The position numbers and the translations under genes were made by a program. Below are positions 55,864 to 63,174 of a stretch of DNA of 64,000 bases, in pieces. Position 1 is the first letter of the stretch; each line of letters begins with the position of its first letter. The notes under the pieces are model-generated. The model ran no database searches. It was not told the origin of the DNA and saw only the letters and a list, made by a program, of their open reading frames with translations. This stretch comes from Natrinema sp. SYSU A 869 (GTDB lineage Archaea; Halobacteriota; Halobacteria; Halobacteriales; Natrialbaceae): NCBI RefSeq assembly GCF_019879105.1, contig NZ_CP082249.1, forward strand, positions 930,001 to 994,000, in the 5' to 3' direction.

Positions 55864-57195
55864 ATGGCAGATGAGTCACACGTGTCGGGGGCGCTCGAGC
55901 GGACCCACAGTCGGCGACGAGTCCTCCAAGCGGCCGCCGGCGCGGTCACCGCGACCGCCGGGATGGCGGGCTGTCTCGGTCGAACCGAGCGAGAAGCGAT
56001 TCCTCGCGTCGAAACCGGGCTCGAGCAGACGATTCCGGACGGCGTCGTCCAGTTCAGGCGCTCCCTCGAGCGGTGGGGGTACTACCCCGATGCCACGGTT
56101 CCCGACGACGTAACGCGGGACTGGCGACTCGATCGACTCAACACGGGATCGCACACTGCCGCGAAGGCGAGCGCTGTTCCCCTGCCGGATGGTGGTCTGG
56201 TCTTTCCGGGAGACACCGGCTTTCTCGTCGCCCTCGACGCGGACGGCGAGGAGCGGTGGCGGACCGGAACAGACACCGACGGCCGGGGAATCCATGGCAC
56301 GCCCGCCGTCGCCGACGGGCGGGTCTACGTCGGCGCGTACGACGGCGAACTCTACGCCGTCGACGCCGAGTCGGGCGACATCGACTGGCAGACAAACCTC
56401 GGCGGCTCCATCGGCTCGAGTCCGCTCTACCACGACGGAACCCTCGTCATGGCGGTCGAGTACTCCGATCCCGAGGGAAGTACGTTCATCGTCGACGCGA
56501 GCGACGGGTCCGTCGTCTGGGAGGATCCACAGCATCGGCCGACCGATCACCCCCACTCGACGCCGGCGGTCGATCTCGAGAGCGGGCGGCTGGTCTGCGG
56601 GTCGAACGACGGGATTCTCTACGGCTGGTCCTATCCCGATCCCGAGTTCGAATGGTCGTTCGAAACCGACGATAGCGGGAGCAACCAGATCAAGGGTCCA
56701 ATCGCGACCTACGACGGCGGGGCATACTTCGGCTCATGGGACCACCGCGTCTACCGGGTAAATCTCGCGGACGGCACCGAGGACTGGTCGTACGAGACGG
56801 GCGATCTGGTGATGTCGGGCCCGGCGCTCGATCCCGTCCTGGACACGGTCTTTATCGGGAGCCACGACGGCAACCTGTACGCGCTTGACGCCCAGTCCGG
56901 CGACCGACACTGGTCGTTCGAGACCGACCGGGCGATCATCGACTGTCCGACCGTCACCGACGAGCGGGTGCTCGTCGGGTCGAAGGACACCACCCTCTAC
57001 GCGCTCGAGAAACGGACCGGCGAACTGGTCTGGACGGTCGATAACGATGGTAACGTAACGAGTACGCCGCGCGTGATAGATGGGGCGATCTACTACGCCG
57101 AGCGCGCGCCGAACCCGCCTGAGGACGGCGAGGACGCATCCGACGAGGGGATCGACGACGACGGCGGCGGCTACAAGCTCGTGGCCGCGGAGTGA
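55864..57195 (+). CDS. Tat-exported lipoprotein with PQQ-type beta-propeller
   Basis: A 443-residue protein. The start MADESHVSGALERTHSRRRV contains a twin-arginine motif (SRRRVLQ), followed by a hydrophobic core and lipobox MAGC near residue 39. The mature part shows seven to eight propeller blades with repeats such as GRVYVGAYDGELYAVDAESG, TVFIGSHDGNLYALDAQSGD and VLVGSKDTTLYALEKRTGEL. GC content is normal here, unlike the similar lipoprotein at 5714-6922. Function unknown; BamB-like folds are often scaffolds or dehydrogenases. Confidence 0.88.
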   Translation: MADESHVSGALERTHSRRRVLQAAAGAVTATAGMAGCLGRTEREAIPRVETGLEQTIPDGVVQFRRSLERWGYYPDATVPDDVTRDWRLDRLNTGSHTAAKASAVPLPDGGLVFPGDTGFLVALDADGEERWRTGTDTDGRGIHGTPAVADGRVYVGAYDGELYAVDAESGDIDWQTNLGGSIGSSPLYHDGTLVMAVEYSDPEGSTFIVDASDGSVVWEDPQHRPTDHPHSTPAVDLESGRLVCGSNDGILYGWSYPDPEFEWSFETDDSGSNQIKGPIATYDGGAYFGSWDHRVYRVNLADGTEDWSYETGDLVMSGPALDPVLDTVFIGSHDGNLYALDAQSGDRHWSFETDRAIIDCPTVTDERVLVGSKDTTLYALEKRTGELVWTVDNDGNVTSTPRVIDGAIYYAERAPNPPEDGEDASDEGIDDDGGGYKLVAAE

Positions 57196-57370
57196 GCGCA
57201 CGACACGCCTTCTCGCGGTCGACCCCGAGCGCTAGCACGAGCAAGACACCCCGTTCCGTCACTGGTCGCTCTCGATCAATGAGGAGAAGAGCACCTCACG
57301 ACGCGTATCTTCGCTCCCCCGTGACTACCACCAGAATTATTACTACACGGACGACAACCAGTGTTCGACC

Positions 57371-57700
57371 ATGACCGATCGGCCGCCCTCCCCGCCGGCA
57401 CCGACGACCGGCCTCATGACCGTCGACAGCAGCCTCGAGAGTAGCATCGTCGCGACGACGTCCCAGCTCGCCGAGTCGATCGAAGACTCGCTGGGCTATC
57501 GGCTCAACGTACCAGTGTTCGAGAACCTTCTGCTCGAACTCGACCGCCACGGCTACGTCGACTGGGTGACCGTCACCCGAACCGGCGACTACGTCTGGGA
57601 CCTCTCCGAGTCCCCCAACCGCATCGGCGAGGCCATCGCTACAGCCGTCGTCGATCGGCTCGAGTCGTGGCTCGCGAGTGATGCGGACGGCCACGAGTGA
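57371..57700 (+). CDS. Small winged-helix-like protein
   Basis: A 109-residue protein starting MTDRPPSPPAPTTGLMTVDS. The central NVPVFENLLLELDRHGYVDW followed by VTVTRTGDYVWDLSESPNR resembles the recognition helix and wing of small winged-helix proteins. The acidic C-terminal helix could mediate dimerisation. It stands alone apart from an uncertain frame that overlaps its end. Confidence 0.62.
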   Translation: MTDRPPSPPAPTTGLMTVDSSLESSIVATTSQLAESIEDSLGYRLNVPVFENLLLELDRHGYVDWVTVTRTGDYVWDLSESPNRIGEAIATAVVDRLESWLASDADGHE

Positions 57701-58021
57701 CCGACAGCTACCGGTAACGTTCGTCAAGATCGAAGACCTCGAGATCGCGTTCGGAGAGACACATCTCTTGGCCGAGGGCGAACAATGCCAGTACCAGCAC
57801 AACGCGATGGAGGCAGTCGTCGAACCAATCTATATCCGCGAGTATACCGAGACGATGGTCGAGATTACTGACACACGACTCGAGGACCGAACGACTGGCG
57901 AGCCGTTCTCGATTAACGAGGAGATGCAATCGATCGCGCCCGGAACCTGTTCGAGATCCTCGTTCCGTTCGTCGGAGGCCTGCGGATCTGCATCGGCAGG
58001 ATCTTGCCTGACTCGAGCTGA
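57681..58021 (+). pseudogene. Uncertain small gene, possibly frameshifted
   Basis: The frame from the ATG at 57681 reads plausibly to codon 89 (ITDTRLEDRTTGEPFSINEE near the end) and then turns Ser/Arg-rich. Adding one C to a CCC run near 57937-57941 would continue NLFEILVPFVGGLRICIGRI to a stop at 58019-58021, about 113 residues. The coding quality of both parts is reasonable, and the start overlaps the previous gene by 20 bases. No family is recognised; it may be a real gene, a remnant or chance. Confidence 0.35.
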
Positions 58022-58322
58022 CGGCCGTCCTCGCGACGGTCGGGAAGCGGTACCTGTCGACCCCGGGCCGATATCGCGGTCTCGCCACAGATGACAACAC
58101 AGCCCGTTGAACCCGTCAGCTCTCGTGCACTGAGCCGTCACTGAACTCCGTGCCGTCTGGTCGCAACTCCCATCAACGGACGGTATATTCGTTCCTCGAA
58201 ATTCAGGTACACACGGAGACCGTCTGCTATTCCCGACGTGCCATCGGTCATCGACGATATAACAGCGAAATGCTCATTACGGGTTATTACCATTTCAGAG
58301 CTACGTACATGGGAGGAAATCT
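58022..58322. other. Intergenic stretch of 301 bp before the HTH-membrane protein
   Basis: No gene is seen. Composition drops near 58240-58300. A TATA-like GATATAAC lies at about 58255-58262 and a clear Shine-Dalgarno sequence GGAGG at 58312-58316, six bases before the ATG at 58323. The next gene therefore appears to be translated from a leadered mRNA, unlike most in the window. Confidence 0.55.
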
Positions 58323-58565
58323 ATGGGAACCGATCTGAACGATCTGACGGAGAAACAGCGGGATATCGTCACGGAAGCGAGGAAAAACTCCAACAAGAGC
58401 AACGAGGAAATCGCCGTTGAAACGGATGCATCGGCCTCGTACGTCAGCCAGGTCCGGAACGAGCACAGTGACCTCATCGAGAATGACAGCGGATCACTGC
58501 TGCCCGTCCTCGTCATCCTCGTCGTTCTGGGGCTCGCGTATGCAGCCGAGAACGGGTTGCTCTGA
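58323..58565 (+). CDS. Helix-turn-helix protein with C-terminal membrane span
   Basis: An 80-residue protein. Residues 1-50 resemble a helix-turn-helix of the resolvase/sigma-like kind (LTEKQRDIVTEARKNSNKSN; EEIAVETDASASYVSQVRNE). Residues about 58-77 form a single span, LLPVLVILVVLGLAYAAENG. It is a membrane-tethered DNA-binding micro-protein. The GGAGG at 58312-58316 supports the ATG. It is immediately upstream of an Mrr-like nuclease gene with a membrane anchor, and base composition is lower in GC than average. Confidence 0.72.
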   Translation: MGTDLNDLTEKQRDIVTEARKNSNKSNEEIAVETDASASYVSQVRNEHSDLIENDSGSLLPVLVILVVLGLAYAAENGLL

Positions 58566-58727
58566 TCGACGGTCCGAGACGGGATCGAGGACGGTTCTCC
58601 GGTGTTTCGAAGACCGTCTCTCTACGAGTGGCTCGTACCCTGTCGTTCTACGATCGAATCCGGAATATCTGCGACTCCAGTACCCAACAACTTTGTCATC
58701 AGAATTGAATATTCAGGCAGACCACAC

Positions 58728-60089
58728 ATGGCAGTGCTAGACGATCTGTCCGGGTTCGAGTTCGAGGACGTGATGGAGGACGTGTTCCGAAATCTCGGCT
58801 ACGAGAACGTTCGCCAGGCGTCGCGAACAGCCGACGAGGGGCGGGACATCATCATGGAAGAAGTCGTCGACGGAACTCGACGCGGGATCGTCATCGAGTG
58901 CAAGCACACCGGAACCGTCGGTCGCCCCGTCATCCAGAAGCTTCACTCTGCGATCGCGACCTTCGATTTCGACGGCCCCAAGCGAGGAATGGTCGCCACG
59001 ACGGGACGGTTCACCGGCCCCGCTCGGGAGTACGCCGAGCGTCTCGACGACACTGACGACCCATACCCAATCCAACTCATCGACGGACGGGACCTCCGCG
59101 AAATCGCCGACGAAGTCGGGATCGACCTCTACAACGGTCGCATCGAGATCCTCTGTACCCAAACGCACCGCCCGTTCGATCCCGCTGGCGACATCGACGC
59201 CCCCGTCCGCGAAGCGTTTCGAGACGTGAAAAACATCGATCCTGCCAGGCTTCCCGAGCCTCACGCCCAGGCATCGCTCGAGCCGATCGTCGTCGTCACT
59301 GCGCGGGCGGACGCCACCTTCGAGACATCAGTCGGTATTATTCACCGCCTCGACGAGACAACCTCGTTCGTCGTCCACGCCGGCCGGACGCACCCGCGAG
59401 TTCTAGACAACGATGTCAGCCGACTCGTCACCGACAACCTGCGACGAACGATCGAACTCGACGAGAGAGCGCTCGAGGCCGAGTTTGACGCGGTCGACGT
59501 GAACCGGTTCGGCCAGACCGAAACCGAGTACAAGGAGTGGACGGTCGATCGACTCCGAGAGTATCACACGACGACCGTGACCTACACCGGCGACAACAAC
59601 GTCACCTACAACAAAACCTGCGAGCCGACCCAGTCCGACATCGCAGTACAGTCGGTCACCCCTGTTTATCTCCCCGACGTTCGGCAGACGACGCGCCTAC
59701 AGCAGTATTCCTACCCCTACCAGTACTACGTTGCAGGCCCGTCCCGGATCACCACCGAAGACGGAATCCATCGCTGTGTTCACTGCGACGACGAGTCAGC
59801 CTCGACGTTCACGTACTGTGATCACTGTGGGAGCATCAACTGTGAGACCCACATCCAAACCGAACGCCTCGAGAAGGATCCGGTCTGTACCGGCTGTGCG
59901 ATCACCGAGCGGTTCGCGCTCAAGACGAAATACTTCTCCGACGAGGAGAACCTCGAGACGTTCCGCGAAGAGTACGAAGCAATGGCTCCCCACCGGAAGG
60001 CGATGGAAAACAAACCGCTCGCGGCCAGCGCAGTGATTTCAGCGCTCCTGGTCGTCGCCATGCTCCTCGTCTCGAGTGGTCTCCTTTGA
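58728..60089 (+). CDS. Mrr-like restriction endonuclease-fold protein with zinc ribbon and C-terminal membrane anchor
   Basis: A 453-residue protein. Residues about 8-130 are a PD-(D/E)xK Mrr-type nuclease: FEFEDVMEDVFRNLGYENVR, the Asp in TADEGRDIIMEE and the ExK in GIVIECKHTGTVGRPVIQKL. The middle region is unassigned. Residues about 345-405 contain CxxC pairs (CVHCDDE, CDHCGS, CTGC) forming a zinc ribbon pair, and residues about 430-450 are a membrane span (LAASAVISALLVVAMLLVSS). The ATG at 58728 is favoured over an upstream in-frame start with Pro/Arg-rich leader. Could act in DNA defence or membrane-linked nucleic-acid cleavage. Confidence 0.83.
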   Translation: MAVLDDLSGFEFEDVMEDVFRNLGYENVRQASRTADEGRDIIMEEVVDGTRRGIVIECKHTGTVGRPVIQKLHSAIATFDFDGPKRGMVATTGRFTGPAREYAERLDDTDDPYPIQLIDGRDLREIADEVGIDLYNGRIEILCTQTHRPFDPAGDIDAPVREAFRDVKNIDPARLPEPHAQASLEPIVVVTARADATFETSVGIIHRLDETTSFVVHAGRTHPRVLDNDVSRLVTDNLRRTIELDERALEAEFDAVDVNRFGQTETEYKEWTVDRLREYHTTTVTYTGDNNVTYNKTCEPTQSDIAVQSVTPVYLPDVRQTTRLQQYSYPYQYYVAGPSRITTEDGIHRCVHCDDESASTFTYCDHCGSINCETHIQTERLEKDPVCTGCAITERFALKTKYFSDEENLETFREEYEAMAPHRKAMENKPLAASAVISALLVVAMLLVSSGLL

Positions 60090-60169
60090 GAAGAGACACT
60101 ACTGGTCGGAATCGTTTGATACCTCTTCGGGGCGGTTAGTAGTAGTCGAGAAGCGGGCCGTTTGCGAGT

Positions 60170-60243
60170 GGGCGCTACAGGATTTGAACCCGTGGCAGCT
60201 TGGTCCGAAGCCAAGTACTCTGTCCAGACTGAGCTAAGCGCCC
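60170..60243 (-). tRNA. tRNA-Arg (anticodon TCG)
   Basis: On the minus strand a 74-nt sequence begins GGGCGCTTAGCTCAG and ends CAAATCCTGTAGCGCCC. The acceptor stem GGGCGCT / AGCGCCC pairs perfectly. The anticodon arm is CTTGG / CCAAG with loop CTTCGGA, giving anticodon TCG, which reads CGA (Arg). The T-arm (GGGTTCAAATCC) is standard. No intron is seen. CCA is not encoded. Confidence 0.93.
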
Positions 60244-60392
60244 GCATCGTGTTATTCCGTGCGGTTCCGTATAAGTCACTCGATTTTCACCGATTCCGAC
60301 AGGGATCGACACACTCACCAATCGGGAATTCTCAGCCCATGACAATCGCCGCCGGGGGTCTTTGTTATGTAGTTCCAACGTCTATGCATGTC

Positions 60393-60575
60393 ATGACGGA
60401 AGCTGAAGCCCCCATTCCAGACGAGGCGCAGTCCGGTGCGACACCGCTCGAGTTACTCTCGGACGACGAGGGTGGCTGGACCGCCGTTCCCGCGGATGCG
60501 AGCGGCGACGAGCGGGTGAGCAAGTGGCTCGAGATCGAGAGTGACACGCTCTGTGATCTCGAGGAGTGGCGCTGA
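60393..60575 (+). CDS. Small acidic protein, possibly DUF7511-like
   Basis: A 60-residue protein, MTEAEAPIPDEAQSGATPLE at the start, ending VSKWLEIESDTLCDLEEWR. The pattern 'GGWTAVP ... WL ... L ... R' resembles short haloarchaeal DUF7511 domains. The ATG at 60393 is 27 nt after a TATA-like TTTGTTATG; another ATG three codons upstream is also possible. It lies beside tRNA-Arg, divergent from it. No function is known. Confidence 0.65.
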   Translation: MTEAEAPIPDEAQSGATPLELLSDDEGGWTAVPADASGDERVSKWLEIESDTLCDLEEWR

Positions 60576-60763
60576 GACGCCGGCCAGCATGCGGTGGTGG
60601 CCGGTCGAGACAGGCGGCTCACGTTCGATTCCGCTGTTACTCCTGATCTCGTCCGTGTTCGCTCGATCGCTGGGCGTCGTGTGAGTCCACGGCTGATTCG
60701 AGCCGCCGAAACCCACGACGGCGGACCGCACCGTTTAACCAGCCCGCATGACCACTCCCGCGT

Positions 60764-61623
60764 ATGACAGTCGGGGAGACGGGTCGCGGGTTGCTCGAGT
60801 TGACGCGGCCGGTGAACGTGATCGCGGCGAGCGTGTTGACGTTCATCGGCTCGTTTGTCGCGGGCGGTGTAACCGGGGAACCGACCGGGGTCGCCGCAGC
60901 GGTCGGAGCCACGGCGCTGGCAGTCGGTGCGGGAAACGCGATCAACGATTACTTCGATCGAGAGATCGACCGGATCAACCAGCCCGAGCGGGCGATCCCC
61001 CGCGGTGCCGTGAGTCCGCGCGGTGCGCTCGCGTTCAGTATCGTTCTCTTTGTCAGTGCGGTCGGACTCGCACTCACGCTACCTCCGCTGGCGATTGCCA
61101 TCGCGGCCGTCAATCTTCTCGCACTGATCGCGTACACTGAGATCTTCAAGGGGCTTCCCGGGCTCGGAAACGCACTCGTCGCCTACCTCGTCGGAAGCAC
61201 GTTCCTCTTCGGGGCCGCGGCAATCGACGAGGCCGAGATCGGTCCAGCGGTCGTCCTCTTCGTGCTCGCGGCGATCGCGACGCTGACACGGGAGATAATC
61301 AAGGACGTTGAGGACATTGAAGGTGACCGCGAGGAGGGGCTGCACACGCTTCCGATCGCAATCGGGGAACGGCGAGCGCTCGCCGTCGCTGCCGTCCTCC
61401 TCGTCCTCGCAGTCGTCGCGAGCCCGATGCCGTTTCTCCGGGGGACTTCGGCGTCGCCTACCTGCTGGTCGTCATCCCGGCCGACATCGTCATGCTCGCC
61501 GCTGCGTATGTGAGTTTCGAGGACCCGACCGTCGGTCAATCGCGTCTCAAGTACGGAATGTTTCTCGCCTCGCTAGCGTTTATCGTCGGCCGCGCCGCCC
61601 TCGACCTTCCCCTGCCAATATAG
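60764..61623 (+). pseudogene. ubiA: Digeranylgeranylglyceryl phosphate synthase (UbiA family), frameshifted in this sequence
   Basis: From the ATG at 60764 the protein has the UbiA pattern: LLELTRPVNVIAASVLTFIG, the first Asp-rich motif in NAINDYFDREIDRINQPERA and the second in IKDVEDIEGDREEGL. At residue 225 the frame becomes Ser-rich. Adding one G to the five-G run at 61440-61444 gives the last helices (FGVAYLLVVIPADIVMLAAA; SLAFIVGRAALDLPLPI) and a stop at 61621-61623, total 286 residues. The enzyme adds the second geranylgeranyl chain in archaeal ether-lipid synthesis and is essential in archaea, so sequence error is far more likely than a real mutation. Confidence 0.9.
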
Positions 61624-61798
61624 CACGCAGAAACGGCGTTCACGACGGATCAGTGGCTGGTCCGACCGCGAACGTGACCAGTGGGTTTTATAATCAAAGT
61701 ACTATAAGCTACTTCGCATATCTTCATACAACACGCCGGCCATCGGAGTGGGCTGTGGTTCACGCTCGTCGCCACGGCGATGGATGTGAGTATTCCGC

Positions 61799-62431
61799 AT
61801 GTATGACCTCGCAGATGTCCTTCCGGACGCCGAACTCGATCCGGGGACGAACGTACTTGTCGCGGGCCCGCCACTGACGGGGAAACGGCGAATCGCCTTC
61901 GATATCCTCGGGAGTGGCGCGAACCGCGGTGACGGCTCGATTGTCGTCACCACGAAAGATAGCGCCGACAAAGTCCTCGAGAGTTTCGACGATCACGTCG
62001 ACGACGGCGTCGAGCCCGACATCGGCGTCGTCGACTGTGTCACGAAACAGCGTGGCATCGGAACGATCGACGACGATCCGCGGATCAAGTACGCCTCCTC
62101 GCCCGTCGACATGACCGGGATCGGCATCAAGCTCTCGGAGTTCCTCAAGGAGTTCTACGAGACCCGTGGGCTCACCGAAAATCGCGTCCTCCTTCACTCC
62201 GTCTCGACGCTGTTGATGTACTCCGACCTCCAGACTGTCTTCCGGTTTCTCCACGTCTTTACGGGCCGGATTCAGAGCGCTGACGCGCTGGGCGTTTACG
62301 TCATCGACTCGACGGCCCACGACGACCAGACGATGAACACGCTCAAACAGCTCTTCGATGCCGTCGTCGAACTCGAGGAGACGGCCGACGACGAAGAGTT
62401 CGAGATCCGGACGGCTGGGCTGTCGACGTAG
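61799..62431 (+). CDS. RecA-superfamily (KaiC/RadA-like) ATPase-fold protein
   Basis: A 210-residue protein. VLVAGPPLTGKRRIAFDILG near residue 20 is a Walker A loop. GSIVVTTKDSADKVLESFDD and the ALGVYVIDSTAHDDQTMNTL segment (Walker B-like hydrophobic strand with Asp) fit the RAD55/KaiC fold. The LLHSVSTLLMYSDLQTVFRF region is typical of haloarchaeal RAD55-family proteins, which lack the second ATPase module. Its role is unknown; a regulatory function is inferred. Confidence 0.8.
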   Translation: MYDLADVLPDAELDPGTNVLVAGPPLTGKRRIAFDILGSGANRGDGSIVVTTKDSADKVLESFDDHVDDGVEPDIGVVDCVTKQRGIGTIDDDPRIKYASSPVDMTGIGIKLSEFLKEFYETRGLTENRVLLHSVSTLLMYSDLQTVFRFLHVFTGRIQSADALGVYVIDSTAHDDQTMNTLKQLFDAVVELEETADDEEFEIRTAGLST

Positions 62432-62505
62432 GCTTCTGTTGCAGCGTGCTGTATTCGACGGTGTGAGATGAGATACACTACAGCCGTCCACACTTCCACC
62501 ATCGG

Positions 62506-62609
62506 GTGGGAAATCAAAAGGGGCCGAACGGTCGCGAGCCGAACCGACGCAAGCACGGCCGACAGGCCGCGCACAGCGAGGTGCAGGCCGCGAGCGTGAG
62601 GGGGCTTTC
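62506..62609. repeat. Intergenic repeat, copy B (GTGGGA...AAAGGGGCC ... GGGGGCTTTC type)
   Basis: A 104-bp element begins GTGGGAAATCAAAAGGGGCC and ends GAGGGGGCTTTC, the same ends as the copy at 33511-33633. Internally both contain an ACGCAAGCACGG / AAGCAAGCACCG-like segment and a GCGCACAGCGAGG / GCGCGCAGCGAGG-like segment. It lies between a RecA-like ATPase gene and the CoA-binding protein gene. The rest of this 279-bp gap shows nothing further. Confidence 0.7.
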
Positions 62610-62710
62610 GGGCTGGTATCACTGCGCCGATGATAGGTACCGCTACGAGATCCCGTCTGTTTGCCACCGCGACCCTGAGACGTTTAGCCCTCGAACCCGT
62701 ATACTCGTGT

Positions 62711-63121
62711 ATGCCAGTCGAATCCACGGACGAGCTCGAGGAAATTCTCGAGTACGAGACGATCGCCGTCGTCGGCTGCTCGAGCACGCCCGGCAAGGCG
62801 GCCCACGACGTGCCGAAGTACCTGCTCGATCACGGCTACGACGTAATTCCGGTCAATCCATTCGCGGATGAGATTTTCGGCCGCGACGTCTATGACTCGC
62901 TGGCAGACGTCGAGGAAGAGATCGATGTCGTCTGTATCTTCCGGCCCAGCGAAGAGGTCAGCGAGATCGTCGATGCGGCCCTCGAGCGCGAGGACGTGAC
63001 AGTCATCTGGACCCAGCAGGGGATTCGCGACGACGAGGCGGCAGCCCGCGCGGAGACTGCGGGTCGAGCCGTCGTCCAAGATCGGTGTATGAAGGTCCAG
63101 CACCGGCGGCTCGTCGCCTAG
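62711..63121 (+). CDS. CoA-binding domain protein (succinyl-CoA synthetase-alpha-like Rossmann fold)
   Basis: A 136-residue protein. ETIAVVGCSSTPGKAAHDVP near residue 16 is the CoA-binding Rossmann motif, and GYDVIPVNPFADEIFGRDVY with VVCIFRPSEEVSEIVDAALE follows the YccU/CoA_binding_2 family. Residues near the end include VVQDRCMKVQHRRL, with the conserved C-terminal Cys and His. The ATG at 62711 is favoured over an upstream in-frame start at 62630. Function undefined; family members bind CoA and may regulate acyl metabolism. Confidence 0.88.
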   Translation: MPVESTDELEEILEYETIAVVGCSSTPGKAAHDVPKYLLDHGYDVIPVNPFADEIFGRDVYDSLADVEEEIDVVCIFRPSEEVSEIVDAALEREDVTVIWTQQGIRDDEAAARAETAGRAVVQDRCMKVQHRRLVA

Positions 63122-63174
63122 ACGCCAATTTTTCGAACGTCCGTACGACGACCCGCGCCGACGACTGATCGAAC

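Noticed and set aside
60170-60243. tRNA-Arg as attachment site of an integrated element
   Set aside because: No second copy of the tRNA 3' end and no integrase gene were found in the window.
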